Shown: piece by piece, positions 17,219 through 26,525 of the stretch
Layout: each line of letters opens with the position of its first letter
Position numbering within the stretch: the stretch's first letter is position 1
DNA from: CAMCXE01 sp036520615
GTDB lineage: Bacteria; Pseudomonadota; Gammaproteobacteria; Pseudomonadales; Cellvibrionaceae
Assembly: GCA_036520615.1 (NCBI GenBank)
Contig: DATDJI010000021.1
Coordinates: 1 to 64,000, forward strand
Direction: 5' to 3'
Length of the DNA stretch: 64,000 bases
Program-made: the position numbers and the translations under genes
The notes under the pieces: generated by a model
Database searches by the model: none
Told to the model about the DNA's origin: nothing
What the model saw: the letters and a program-made list of their open reading frames with translations, nothing else

Positions 17219-18172
17219 GTGTCTAAAAGTGCTTTCGTTTTTCCCGGTCAAGGGTCGCAGCAAGTTGGAATGTTGCAAGAATTAGTAAATGAATTACCTA
17301 TAGTTGCACAAACATTTGCAGAGGCGTCCGAGGTTCTGGAGTACGACCTTTGGCAGCTTATTAGTGAAGGTCCGCAAGAGCGCTTAAATTTAACTGAACA
17401 GGCCCAACCGGCTCTATTAACCGCGAGTGTCGCGCTCTGGAGAGCTTGGCTTGCCCATAGCTCGGCACGGCCAGATTTTTTAGCTGGGCACAGTTTGGGC
17501 GAGTGGTCGGCACTGGTTGCCGCGGGTGTCGTAAATTTTACCGATGCCGTTAAGCTCGTGCGCTTGCGTGGCCGGTATATGCAAGAGGCCGTGCCGCAAG
17601 GCGTAGGAGCTATGGCGGCGATATTAGGTTTGGATGATCCTAAGGTGCAGCAGGCCTGCGTCCAGGCCAAAGAGCTGGGCATTGTTGTACCGGTAAATTT
17701 CAACTCTCCCGGTCAAGTGGTAATTGCTGGAGAGGTAGCTGCAGTTGAGGCGGCTATGACGGCGTGTAGTGAGCTTGGCGCCAGTCGTGCCATGTTGCTA
17801 CCGGTGAGCGCCCCGTTTCATACGGTGATGATGAAGCCCGCTGCAGAGCGACTTGCTCTGGATCTTGCAGAGGTAGTTTTTTCAGCTCCAACAATCCCTG
17901 TTGTGCACAACCTTACTGCGCAGCCGGAGGTCGATCCTGTGGTGATAAAGACGCTAATGATCGAGCAGATATATGCACCCGTGCGTTGGGTAGAATCAAT
18001 TCAATATATCGTTGATCAGGGTGTTGAAATTTTTGTAGAAATAGGGCCAGGCCGCGTATTGTCCGGGCTAAATAAACGCATTCACAAAGGTTTGACCTCG
18101 TTAAATACCGATGATTTATCCCGCTGGCAGGCCGCTTTGGCTCATTTCCAACCTTCAGTTTCCACTATTTAA
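17219..18172 (+). CDS. fabD: Malonyl-CoA:ACP transacylase
   Basis: A 317-residue enzyme that loads malonate onto acyl carrier protein for type II fatty acid synthesis. The nucleophile is Ser92 in GHSLGE, and His202 in SAPFHT completes the dyad. The N-terminal FPGQGSQ oxyanion motif is intact. The start is GTG, 15 bases after plsX. fabG begins nine bases after its stop. Confidence 0.96.
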   Translation: MSKSAFVFPGQGSQQVGMLQELVNELPIVAQTFAEASEVLEYDLWQLISEGPQERLNLTEQAQPALLTASVALWRAWLAHSSARPDFLAGHSLGEWSALVAAGVVNFTDAVKLVRLRGRYMQEAVPQGVGAMAAILGLDDPKVQQACVQAKELGIVVPVNFNSPGQVVIAGEVAAVEAAMTACSELGASRAMLLPVSAPFHTVMMKPAAERLALDLAEVVFSAPTIPVVHNLTAQPEVDPVVIKTLMIEQIYAPVRWVESIQYIVDQGVEIFVEIGPGRVLSGLNKRIHKGLTSLNTDDLSRWQAALAHFQPSVSTI

Positions 18173-18181
18173 GGAATTAAC

Positions 18182-18925
18182 ATGTCCGAGAAAAAAATTG
18201 CCCTGGTTACTGGCGCAAGCCGAGGTATTGGCGCAGCCATAGCCGAGGCTTTAGCGAATGCAGGCCTATTTGTTGTAGGAACGGCGACTAGTGAAGCCGG
18301 GGCGCAGGCTATTACCCAGCGATTTGCTGCGGCCAATCAGCAAGGTATTGGCAGGGTGTTGAACGTTACTGATGGTGCATCGGTTGAAGCTCTCGTGGCT
18401 GATATCAGCACGCAATATGGCGCTGTAACGGTATTGGTTAATAACGCCGGTATCACCAAAGACAATTTACTGATGCGCATGAGTGATGAGGAGTGGTTTG
18501 ATGTGATCAATACTAATCTGAGTGCTGTATATCGCCTAAGCAAGGCCTGTCTGCGCGGCATGATGAAACAACGTTGGGGTCGCATCGTAAATATCGCTTC
18601 AATCGTCGGCGCCATGGGCAACGCTGGGCAGACCAACTACGCTGCCACCAAGGCGGGGGTCATGGGTTTTACGCGCTCTTTGGCAAAAGAAATCGGCTCG
18701 CGCAACATTACAGTTAACGCTGTGGCGCCAGGTTTTATTGATACCGATATGACGCGAGATCTGCCCGAAGCTCAAAAGGCCCAAATGAGCGCTGCAATTG
18801 CTTTAGGCCGTTTAGGCAAGCCTGAGGAGATTGCCAATGCCGTGGCGTTTTTAGTCTCTGATAGTGCCAGTTACATTACCGGTGAGACCTTGCATGTCAA
18901 TGGCGGCATGTACATGAGCCAATAA
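18182..18925 (+). CDS. fabG: 3-oxoacyl-ACP reductase
   Basis: A 247-residue short-chain dehydrogenase that reduces 3-oxoacyl-ACP with NADPH. The cofactor motif GASRGIG is at 11-17, the NNAG motif near 87-90, and the catalytic S140, Y153 and K157 are all present. The ATG is preceded by AAGGAA. It is the third gene of plsX-fabD-fabG. acpP follows behind its own promoter. Confidence 0.96.
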   Translation: MSEKKIALVTGASRGIGAAIAEALANAGLFVVGTATSEAGAQAITQRFAAANQQGIGRVLNVTDGASVEALVADISTQYGAVTVLVNNAGITKDNLLMRMSDEEWFDVINTNLSAVYRLSKACLRGMMKQRWGRIVNIASIVGAMGNAGQTNYAATKAGVMGFTRSLAKEIGSRNITVNAVAPGFIDTDMTRDLPEAQKAQMSAAIALGRLGKPEEIANAVAFLVSDSASYITGETLHVNGGMYMSQ

Positions 18926-18991
18926 TACGGCTTGGGACTTTGGTTTTTTGCCGGTTTCTGGGGGTTATGGCAAGAAATTTCCCCGTAAGGC

Positions 18992-19019
18992 TTACAAAAG
19001 GAAAAAATCCCGTTAAAAT
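18992..19019 (+). promoter_or_regulatory. acpP promoter
   Basis: TTACAA (18992-18997) and TAAAAT (19014-19019), 16 bases apart and followed by a G/C-rich stretch. It lies about 95 bases before the acpP ATG. A separate strong promoter is expected because ACP is far more abundant than the other Fab proteins. Confidence 0.65.
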
Positions 19020-19115
19020 GCGCGCCCAAGTCAGCCACCCCACGCGCAAGCGTTACTATGCGACGGCGGCTATCTTTGCCCAATTCCAATAAAGGCTACG
19101 AGGAGTTACCCACAC

Positions 19116-19352
19116 ATGAGCAGTATCGAAGAACGCGTCAAAAAAATTGTTGCCGAACAACTCGGCGTTAAAGAAGAAGAAGTGAAAAACGAGGCTTCTT
19201 TCGTAGAAGATTTAGGCGCAGATTCTTTAGACACCGTTGAGTTGGTGATGGCGTTAGAAGAAGAATTTGAAACCGAAATTCCAGACGAAGAAGCTGAGAA
19301 AATCACTACTGTGCAACTGGCGATTAACTACATCACTACGCACCTCGCGTAA
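19116..19352 (+). CDS. acpP: Acyl carrier protein
   Basis: A 78-residue acidic carrier of growing acyl chains. The phosphopantetheine attachment serine is S37 in GADSLD, and the E-rich helix II that docks Fab enzymes follows. GAGGAG lies upstream of the ATG. It is framed by its own promoter and a strong terminator, so most transcripts should carry acpP alone and few run on to fabF. Confidence 0.98.
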   Translation: MSSIEERVKKIVAEQLGVKEEEVKNEASFVEDLGADSLDTVELVMALEEEFETEIPDEEAEKITTVQLAINYITTHLA

Positions 19353-19379
19353 TGTAAGCTCCCTGCCAAACGCTTAAAT

Positions 19380-19411
19380 AAAAGCCGTACCTGTTACGGC
19401 TTTTATTTTTT
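19380..19411 (+). terminator. Terminator after acpP
   Basis: A 10-bp stem AAAAGCCGTA/TACGGCTTTT with a five-base loop, followed by TTTTTTT after one A. It lies 27 bases past the acpP stop and would reduce readthrough to fabF. Confidence 0.9.
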
Positions 19412-19563
19412 TAAGGCTAGTAGATTAGGTGGCGTCCAGCGGCAGAATAGGTAGTTACTATTCAGGCTTGCCACCCTCAATTGACAGCAGAAGATACCCT
19501 GTTGTTTGGTTTTGCGGCGCGATTCGGCTTGCGCATGCACGACGTATTTGAAGTGAGGCCAAC

Positions 19564-20799
19564 GTGCGAAATCGAGTGGTAGTTACCGGCATGGGCATGG
19601 TTAGCCCGTTGGGTAATACAGTGACAGAAACCTGGCAGGCCATGCTTGCAGGCTCCAGCGGCGTACAACCTATTGAGCTATTTGACGCTTCCGCTTTTGC
19701 TACTCGGTTTAGCGCTCCGGTTAAGAATCTGGATTTAACGCCCTATATCAGTGATAAAGAAGCGCGCAAGATGGATCTGTTTATTCGCTATGGAATGGTG
19801 GCGGGTATTCAAGCCATGGAAGACTCTGGCCTAGAAATTACTCCAGCGAACGCCCACCGAGTCGGCTGTATTGTCGGTTCGGGCATAGGTGGCCTCGGCT
19901 CTATCGAAGACACTCATGACACCCTGCTGTCTAAGGGACCGCGTCGAATATCGCCATTTTTTGTACCCGGCGCCATTATTAATATGGTGGCGGGTAACCT
20001 CTCCATCCGCTATGGATTAAGAGGCAGTAACCTGGCTATTTGTACCGCCTGTACCTCTGGAACCCATAGTATTGGTATGGCAGCGCGTGAAATTATGTTT
20101 GGTTACGCCGATGCTATGTTGTGCGGCGGTGCTGAAATGGCTACAACCCCTGTTGGGATCGGCGGCTTTGCCGCTGCGCGTGCGTTATCGACACGTAACG
20201 ATGACCCTCAAGCAGCTAGCCGCCCATGGGATAAATCCCGCGATGGTTTTGTTCTGGGCGATGGTGCAGGTGTATTAGTGTTGGAAAACTACGAACATGC
20301 CAAGGCTCGCGGTGCAAAAATTTATGCTGAGCTGGTGGGATTTGGTACCAGCGGGGATGCCTACCACATGACCTCACCTCCAGAAACTGGCGAAGGTGCG
20401 GCTTTAGCCATCAATAACGCTCTGCAGGACGCAGGCCTTGCTCCAACATCTGTGGGTTATATCAATGCCCACGGTACGTCCACTGGGGCAGGTGATTTAG
20501 CGGAGTGTGCGGCAATTAAATCAGTTTTCGGTGAGCACGCTTATCGTCTAGCTGTCAGCTCGACCAAATCCATGACCGGGCATCTGTTAGGCGCTGCGGG
20601 AGCTGTAGAAGCAATTGTCACTGTGCTGGCATTACAAAATCAAATAGCTCCACCAACGATTAACCTTGATGATGCCGATGAGGGGTGCGATCTTAACTTT
20701 GTCCCGCACACAGCGCAGGAGCGATCGTTTAATGTGGCTTTGAGTAATTCGTTTGGATTTGGCGGCACGAATGGAACCTTAGTGTTTCACCGCGTGTAA
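19564..20799 (+). CDS. fabF: 3-oxoacyl-ACP synthase II
   Basis: A 411-residue condensing enzyme that elongates acyl-ACP, including the step from C16:1 to C18:1. The Cys-His-His triad is complete: C163 in TACTSG, H303 in NAHGTST and H340 in GHLLGAAG. The start is a GTG six bases after a TGAGG site. It lies about 210 bases after acpP, downstream of the terminator, so it probably also has its own promoter, which I could not place. pabC follows after 16 bases. Confidence 0.96.
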   Translation: MRNRVVVTGMGMVSPLGNTVTETWQAMLAGSSGVQPIELFDASAFATRFSAPVKNLDLTPYISDKEARKMDLFIRYGMVAGIQAMEDSGLEITPANAHRVGCIVGSGIGGLGSIEDTHDTLLSKGPRRISPFFVPGAIINMVAGNLSIRYGLRGSNLAICTACTSGTHSIGMAAREIMFGYADAMLCGGAEMATTPVGIGGFAAARALSTRNDDPQAASRPWDKSRDGFVLGDGAGVLVLENYEHAKARGAKIYAELVGFGTSGDAYHMTSPPETGEGAALAINNALQDAGLAPTSVGYINAHGTSTGAGDLAECAAIKSVFGEHAYRLAVSSTKSMTGHLLGAAGAVEAIVTVLALQNQIAPPTINLDDADEGCDLNFVPHTAQERSFNVALSNSFGFGGTNGTLVFHRV

Positions 20800-20815
20800 T
20801 CGTGAGACACATCTA

Positions 20816-21700
20816 ATGGCTGCGTTAACTAGCCCAGGTAATGAGGCACCGATTACTTGGGTTAACGGCGCGCGCCCACATTCTCTTTCCCCGTTGGATC
20901 GCGGTTTAGCCTATGGCGATGGTTTATTTGAGACCATGCGCTATCAGCGCGGTGGCATAGTGTTATTGCCCTGGCACTGGCGGCGTCTTCTCACAGATGC
21001 CCAGCGTTTAAAAATTTCTTTGTCCAGTGATGTGCTTCAAGCGCAGCTTGATAATATTGCCACGGATATACAAAACATCGAGCCGGCTGACGCTGACTAT
21101 TTTCAAACGAATGAGTATGCAGCGTTAAAACTGATAGTAACCCGCGGCGAGGGCGGTAAAGGCTATGTACCTGATATTGCCGCCACACCTAATTTAATTT
21201 GGGTTTACCGGCGCTGTATCGAACAAACGGAATTCGTGCAAAGAGGAGTGAGATTGAGTGTCTCATCTGTGCGTTTAAGCCGCAGCGCACTGCTTGGAGG
21301 AATTAAGCATCTTAATCGCCTGGAATATGTAATGGCGAGCCAAGCGGGTGAGCTGCCCGAAGCGACTCAATGGTTGTTATTGGACGACATGGATACCGTC
21401 ATCGAAGCGCTAACTCATAATCTATTTTGGTATAGCCAGGGCAAGCTGTGCACACCCGACTTAAGCTTTTGCGGTGTAGCGGGAGTAATGCGGCAATGGA
21501 TAATTGAGCAGGCGAAAACCCTAGGTTATACAGTGCGTATTGAACAGTTTTTACTTTGCGATATTTTAGCGGCGGAAGAAATTTTTATTTGTAATAGCCT
21601 CAGAGGAATTTGGCCTGTTACGCATATCGACCAGATACATTTTAATCCAGGGCCGATAACACGCCAATTACAGCGCGCTATCGACCAATTATGGCAGTAA
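20816..21700 (+). CDS. pabC: Aminodeoxychorismate lyase
   Basis: A 294-residue class IV PLP enzyme that makes 4-aminobenzoate from 4-amino-4-deoxychorismate for folate. The PLP lysine is K164 in GGIKHLNRLEY, and the DRGLAYGDGLFET motif is at 28-40. Adjacent branched-chain or D-amino acid aminotransferase families share the fold, but the fabF-pabC-mltG order supports PabC. ATG start, four bases before mltG. Confidence 0.92.
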   Translation: MAALTSPGNEAPITWVNGARPHSLSPLDRGLAYGDGLFETMRYQRGGIVLLPWHWRRLLTDAQRLKISLSSDVLQAQLDNIATDIQNIEPADADYFQTNEYAALKLIVTRGEGGKGYVPDIAATPNLIWVYRRCIEQTEFVQRGVRLSVSSVRLSRSALLGGIKHLNRLEYVMASQAGELPEATQWLLLDDMDTVIEALTHNLFWYSQGKLCTPDLSFCGVAGVMRQWIIEQAKTLGYTVRIEQFLLCDILAAEEIFICNSLRGIWPVTHIDQIHFNPGPITRQLQRAIDQLWQ

Positions 21701-21704
21701 CCGA

Positions 21705-22754
21705 ATGGCTAGTAAGTTTATAAAACATGTATTAATTTTACTCCTAGGTCTGGGGCTATGCGCTATGGGAGGCATATTTTGGGCAATTCAATGGATGCAA
21801 ACTCCCACTGAAACTGCGGCGACACCCTTAGTGTTTGATATTCAGCGTGGAGAATCTACCGCGCAAATCGCCAGCCGATTGGCAAATGCTGAACGTATAG
21901 AGTGGCCGTTTGTTTGGCGTGCCTACGCGCATTGGGTGGAAAATAAGCCTCTGCAAGCGGGTGAATATGAATTACAGACTAATGCAACTCCATTAAATTT
22001 ATTGCATCAGTTGCAACGCGGCGACGTTATTAAATATTCGGTTACTTTTCCAGAAGGGCTTACCTATAAAGAATTTCTCGAAATACTAAAACAACAGCCT
22101 AAATTGCGGCATGAACTGGCCAATAAGCCTATTGAAGAGCATAAAAAAATTCTGCAATTTAGTTATGAAACATTGGACGGCTGGTTTTTCCCAGATACCT
22201 ATACCTATCTGGCCGGCGATTCTGATAAAGCAGTTTTGTTGCTCGCCCATAAAAAAATGCAACAAACGTTAGAGCGCGCCTGGCGAGCACGAGCAGAAAA
22301 TTTGCCTTATATGAGTGCGAGCGAAGCATTAGTAATGGCATCTATTATCGAAAAAGAAACGGGTGTTGCCAGCGAGCGAGAAAAAATTGCCGGCGTATTT
22401 GTGCGGCGGTTAAATAATAAAATGCGCTTGCAAACTGACCCTACAGTAATTTACGGATTGGCGGACACCTATACGGGTAATTTAACGCAAAAAGATTTGC
22501 AAACGCCTAATCCATATAATACGTATTTGAATGAAGGCTTACCGCCCGGACCTATTGCAAACCCAGGTTTGCAAGCACTGCAGGCTGCGCTACATCCAGC
22601 GGAAGGTAATGAATTATATTTTGTCGCTAAAGGTGATGGCAGCCATATATTTTCGGCTACGTTAAATGAACATAATAAAGCAGTAGAACAGTATCAGCGC
22701 GCGCATCGAGCCGAGCGGTATCAGTCGTCGCCCCGGAGTTTAAAGGCTAAATGA
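21705..22754 (+). CDS. mltG: Endolytic murein transglycosylase MltG
   Basis: A 349-residue inner-membrane enzyme that cleaves nascent glycan strands. One N-terminal membrane helix (about 8-30) anchors it, followed by a LysM-like subdomain and the YceG catalytic domain. The catalytic glutamate is E218 in IIEKETG. The PPGPIANPG motif lies further on. Its stop overlaps the tmk start by four bases (ATGA), indicating translational coupling. Confidence 0.95.
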   Translation: MASKFIKHVLILLLGLGLCAMGGIFWAIQWMQTPTETAATPLVFDIQRGESTAQIASRLANAERIEWPFVWRAYAHWVENKPLQAGEYELQTNATPLNLLHQLQRGDVIKYSVTFPEGLTYKEFLEILKQQPKLRHELANKPIEEHKKILQFSYETLDGWFFPDTYTYLAGDSDKAVLLLAHKKMQQTLERAWRARAENLPYMSASEALVMASIIEKETGVASEREKIAGVFVRRLNNKMRLQTDPTVIYGLADTYTGNLTQKDLQTPNPYNTYLNEGLPPGPIANPGLQALQAALHPAEGNELYFVAKGDGSHIFSATLNEHNKAVEQYQRAHRAERYQSSPRSLKAK

Positions 22755-23386
22755 GTGGTTTTTTTATTAGCGTCGAAGGCGTCGAAGGCGTTGGGAAATC
22801 GACAAATTTATCCTTTATCGCCCATTGGCTTAAAGATCACGCCATAGAATTTACACTTACTCGCGAGCCCGGCGGCACTGAAATAGCAGAAGCTATACGT
22901 GCGTTATTACTAACGCCCAGCAACGAAATAATGGCCGTAAATACTGAATTACTGCTCATTTTCGCTGCTCGTGCGCAGCATATGGCCGAAAAAATCCGCC
23001 CCGCGTTAGCAGCGGGAACCACTGTAATTTCCGATCGCTTTATTGATGCTACCTATGCGTATCAAGGCTATGGGCGAGGCTTGCCATTAACTACGATTCG
23101 ATCGTTACACCAATTGGTGTTACAAAATTTTGTCCCCGATTTAACTATTTATCTTGATTTAGATGTAGAAACTGGCCTGGCTCGCGCGTGTCAACGCGGT
23201 GAATTGGATCGTTTCGAACAGGAGTCGCGCGTTTTTTTCGAGCGAGTACGAGCAGGTTATCTCAAATGTATACAGCAGGATGCCAGGCGTTTTGCCGTTA
23301 TAGATGCAAGCCCACCCTTACAGCAGGTACAAGATCAAATAGCCGCAGCGCTTGAGGTTTTTTTTAAAAAGAAACAGCCTACCTGA
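22751..23386 (+). CDS. tmk: Thymidylate kinase
   Basis: A 211-residue kinase that makes dTDP from dTMP. The P-loop GVEGVGKST is at 10-18, TREPGGT lies near 37-43, and the DR(F/Y) motif is in SDRFID. The start overlaps mltG by four bases. Its last eight bases overlap the end of the convergent rluA gene. In E. coli holB follows tmk directly; here rluA is inserted on the opposite strand. Confidence 0.95.
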   Translation: MSGFFISVEGVEGVGKSTNLSFIAHWLKDHAIEFTLTREPGGTEIAEAIRALLLTPSNEIMAVNTELLLIFAARAQHMAEKIRPALAAGTTVISDRFIDATYAYQGYGRGLPLTTIRSLHQLVLQNFVPDLTIYLDLDVETGLARACQRGELDRFEQESRVFFERVRAGYLKCIQQDARRFAVIDASPPLQQVQDQIAAALEVFFKKKQPT

Positions 23387-24011
23387 TATCTGCAAATTCC
23401 TCAGGGCAATTTATTGTAAGTGGGACAGCGGTAATTGGATGGTGTAGAGAAATTTGCTCCGCATGCAGCATAAGGCGAGATGTTTGCAAGTGGGACTCGT
23501 CCATGTTGTATAAATGATCGCCCAAAATGGGATGGCCAATACCCCAGCAATGTACGCGCAACTGATGTGAACGCCCGGTGATAGGGAATAAATCCAACAG
23601 TGTTGATTGCGAGTGTTCACAGCGTTTAAGCGTACGAAAAAACGTGTGGGAGGTTTTACCGGTTTGCCAATCGATTTTTTGGCGCGGGCGGTTAGGCCAG
23701 TCGGCGATGAGGGGCAGGCAGATTTCCCCGGCGTCGGCTTGAACGATTCCTGCAACTAAGGCCTTGTAGCGCTTTTTAATCGCCCCTCGCGCAAAAAGTT
23801 GATTCAGCGCTTTTTGTGCAGGGTAAGATTGCGCGAATAACAATAGTCCCGAGGTGCTCATGTCCAACCGGTGCACAGTGCGACTGTTGGGGAATTGTTT
23901 TAATACTCGGTCGAGTAAATTGTCGTCACTGACAAGCCCGGGCACACTTAAAACCCCTGTGGGTTTGTTGACGGCTATCAGGTGTTCGTCCTGGTAAATA
24001 ATATCAATCAC
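23379..24011 (-). CDS. rluA: RluA-family pseudouridine synthase
   Basis: A 210-residue enzyme without an S4 domain, matching the size of RluA, which modifies 23S rRNA U746 and tRNA U32. The catalytic Asp50 is in HRLDMSTSG, and the GRSHQLRVH motif follows. It starts at a GTG divergent from holB and overlaps the tail of tmk. Assignment to RluA over another small family member is by length and lack of S4, so the exact target is inferred. Confidence 0.85.
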   Translation of the reverse strand: MIDIIYQDEHLIAVNKPTGVLSVPGLVSDDNLLDRVLKQFPNSRTVHRLDMSTSGLLLFAQSYPAQKALNQLFARGAIKKRYKALVAGIVQADAGEICLPLIADWPNRPRQKIDWQTGKTSHTFFRTLKRCEHSQSTLLDLFPITGRSHQLRVHCWGIGHPILGDHLYNMDESHLQTSRLMLHAEQISLHHPITAVPLTINCPEEFADIR

Positions 24012-24094
24012 TGAATTTGGCCTAAAAAACTCTATTCTCCCAAATATTCTCTGTTATAACCATGCAGAGTCTAAGCAGATGCGGAATTATTATC

Positions 24095-25060
24095 GTGAAT
24101 TTATATCCGGCAGAAGTTTTACCTTGGCTGCACTCGTCCTGGCAGCAGCTTAACCAAATGCTTATGCGTTCACGTTTACCATCCGGTCTGTTATTTACCG
24201 CAGCAGAAGGCGTAGGTGCGTCCCAACTCGCGCATTTATTTGCCCGCTTGATGCTGTGTGATGCCCCTAACGAGATGCATTCATGCGGGAGCTGTTCTGG
24301 ATGTTTATTACTCGCCCATAATAATCACCCTGATTTATTTATCCTCGCCCCAGAAGAAGATTCAAAGGTCATTAAAATCGCCCAAATACGCGCTTTAAAC
24401 GATTTTGTATCCAATACTGCTCAGCAAAGCGGGCGCAAGGTGGTGGTAATTGATCCTGCCGAGGCTATGAACAGCAACGCGGCCAACGCACTCCTGAAAA
24501 ATCTCGAGGAGCCTATAGGGCAGACTTTTTTTATTTTAGTGAGTGTAAATCCTTCGCGGCTTTTAGCTACTATCAAAAGCCGCTGTACGCGTTTTGTATT
24601 GTCGATTCCTTCATGGGCCGACGGCATAGCTTGGCTTGAGCAGCGGGGTGTTACAGACGCCGCGACTAAACTTGCCATTGCTCATGGCGCGCCTTTGCGA
24701 GTAACCCAATGGCAACGGGACGGCTATTTTGATCAGTGCGCTACCTTAGCGGGGCATATCGAGCAGTACCTCACGACCAAACAATCCTTGTCTCAGATAG
24801 CTAAACCTGTAACACAGCTGGGACTTGCTCTGGTGTTGGACCAGTGTATGGCATGGGTACACGCAGCCTTAGCACTCCCGTTTAAGCAACTGCCACTGCC
24901 CGTGGCGTCATTAGCTCTACTGGATAAAAAAGATTTACTGCGTCTTTACGAGAGTTTGCTGCAGAAAAAGCGCCTGTTTTTGGCGGGAATTAACCTTAAC
25001 GCCCAGTTAGTTATAGAAGAATTGTTAGTTGAGTTGGGTAGTCTGTACAAACTGGCCTAA
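24095..25060 (+). CDS. holB: DNA polymerase III delta-prime subunit
   Basis: A clamp-loader subunit of 321 residues that opens and loads the sliding clamp with the gamma/tau and delta subunits. The P-loop region reads AAEGVGAS and lacks the usual Lys, as is typical of delta-prime. A zinc-binding cysteine group C...CGSCSGC follows, and the SRC motif that supplies the arginine finger is in TIKSRC. The GTG at 24095 gives the typical MNLYPAEVLPW-like start. An ATG at 24062 would add 11 residues and is the alternative. Followed by pilZ as in Pseudomonas. Confidence 0.9.
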   Translation: MNLYPAEVLPWLHSSWQQLNQMLMRSRLPSGLLFTAAEGVGASQLAHLFARLMLCDAPNEMHSCGSCSGCLLLAHNNHPDLFILAPEEDSKVIKIAQIRALNDFVSNTAQQSGRKVVVIDPAEAMNSNAANALLKNLEEPIGQTFFILVSVNPSRLLATIKSRCTRFVLSIPSWADGIAWLEQRGVTDAATKLAIAHGAPLRVTQWQRDGYFDQCATLAGHIEQYLTTKQSLSQIAKPVTQLGLALVLDQCMAWVHAALALPFKQLPLPVASLALLDKKDLLRLYESLLQKKRLFLAGINLNAQLVIEELLVELGSLYKLA

Positions 25061-25189
25061 TCTTAGAAGTGCGACCCGGCTATACATTCTGCGCCTGGAC
25101 AGATTTCGAACCTGGCTATATGGTGTCGATGAATCCAAGCGGTTAACTGAACGACTTAAATTGATTTAATTAGATACTACGAGGCTCAC

Positions 25190-25543
25190 ATGCAAGCATT
25201 GGGTGGTAGCGCCCGCAACGGGATACTGTCTTTAACCATTCGCGATAAAGCCGTGCTTTACGCGGCGTATATGCCGTTTATAAAAAACGGTGGCTTGTTC
25301 ATTCCTACGAATAAATCCTACGCATTGGGCGATGAAGTATTTATGTTGTTAAACCTTATGGATGAACCGGAAAAAATCCCTGTGGCTGGTAAGGTTGTGT
25401 GGATTACGCCAAAAGGTGCTCAGGGTAATCGCGCCGCTGGTATAGGTGTACAATTTAATCTGGATAGCGAAGCGGCTTCAAAAAAAATAGAAACCTATCT
25501 TGCTGGTACCTTGGAATCGGATCGGCCGACACACACAATGTAA
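25190..25543 (+). CDS. pilZ: Type IV pilus PilZ protein
   Basis: A 117-residue PilZ-domain protein required for type IV pilus assembly in Pseudomonas and Xanthomonas. The GKVVWITP and GIGVQF strands are the PilZ core. The N-terminal R-x3-R motif that binds cyclic di-GMP is not present, as in the founding PilZ. The context holB-pilZ-tatD is the Pseudomonas order and supports the name. It is followed by a clear terminator. Confidence 0.9.
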   Translation: MQALGGSARNGILSLTIRDKAVLYAAYMPFIKNGGLFIPTNKSYALGDEVFMLLNLMDEPEKIPVAGKVVWITPKGAQGNRAAGIGVQFNLDSEAASKKIETYLAGTLESDRPTHTM

Positions 25544-25583
25544 AGCTCTTTTAAATGCTTGGCTGAGCATCGACTTCATTCTT

Positions 25584-25610
25584 AAAAAGGCGCAAAATTA
25601 GCGCCTTTTT
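25584..25610 (+). terminator. Terminator after pilZ
   Basis: A 10-bp stem AAAAAGGCGC/GCGCCTTTTT with a 7-base loop and a T run of six. It lies 16 bases before the next start codon, so the following gene must be transcribed by readthrough or from a promoter overlapping the hairpin. Confidence 0.88.
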
Positions 25611-25626
25611 TGTGGCTGAATTCCTT

Positions 25627-26439
25627 ATGATTGTCGACTCACACTGCCATTTAGACCGCCTGGATTTAACCGCACATCAGCAAACCCTTGCACAATTAAT
25701 CGCACAGGCTCACGCATGCGGCGTTGCTGGAATGCTGTGCGTATGCATTAGCGAAGAAAATAAAGATGCAGTTTTATCTATTGCCGCAGAATTTGATTGC
25801 GTGGTGGCTTCGGTGGGTGCACATCCGTCTGATGTAAAAGACCAGGTCATCGACGTCGATACGCTCATCCGCTGGGCTCAGGCACCGAAGGTGGTAGCGC
25901 TGGGAGAAACGGGTCTTGATTATTATTACTCGGCTGATTTTGCGTCTATCCAACAAGAGAGTTTTAAAAATCATCTAATTGCCGGCGCGCAGTTAAAACT
26001 GCCGGTTATTGTACATACTCGGCAGGCTCAGCAGGACACGCTCTCGCTCATGAGTACCTTTGCAGATCAAAATAGTGCAGGGGTCATGCATTGTTTTACC
26101 GAGGACTGGGCAATGGCTAAAGCAGCTTTGGATATGAATTTTTATATCTCGATCTCAGGCATAGTAACGTTTAAAAACGCTGCAGATTTGCGTGAAGTGG
26201 TTAAGAAAATCCCGCTGGACAGGCTTTTAATTGAAACGGATTCGCCGTATTTAGCGCCTATTCCCTACCGTGGCAAATCTAATATTCCGCAATATGTGTG
26301 TGAAGTTGCAGACTATATTGCGGAACTTAGGGGCATTGAAAAAGAAGAATTATATAAAACCACTTCAGCAAATTTTTTGCGTTTATTTAATAAAGCAGCT
26401 GAGTTTATGCCAGCATTGGTCACGTATGTTAACGCTTAA
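25627..26439 (+). CDS. TatD-family metal-dependent hydrolase (YcfH-like)
   Basis: A 270-residue TIM-barrel hydrolase of the TatD family, members of which show 3'-5' DNase or deacylase activity. Metal ligands include the HCH near residues 6-8 (VDSHCHLD), the Glu in GETGLD, histidines in VHTR and MHCF, and the Asp in ETDSPY. A GTG at 25612 lies in the terminator T-run region and is rejected; the ATG at 25627 gives the normal MIVDSHCHLD start. YcfH holds the equivalent place in E. coli after holB. Confidence 0.88.
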   Translation: MIVDSHCHLDRLDLTAHQQTLAQLIAQAHACGVAGMLCVCISEENKDAVLSIAAEFDCVVASVGAHPSDVKDQVIDVDTLIRWAQAPKVVALGETGLDYYYSADFASIQQESFKNHLIAGAQLKLPVIVHTRQAQQDTLSLMSTFADQNSAGVMHCFTEDWAMAKAALDMNFYISISGIVTFKNAADLREVVKKIPLDRLLIETDSPYLAPIPYRGKSNIPQYVCEVADYIAELRGIEKEELYKTTSANFLRLFNKAAEFMPALVTYVNA

Positions 26440-26525
26440 GATGCCCTTGAATTGCAACGTTGATCTGGCTAACTTAATTAAACTCTGGATATTTTGAGAT
26501 TTTTAAACGCAGTTTAAACACGTTC

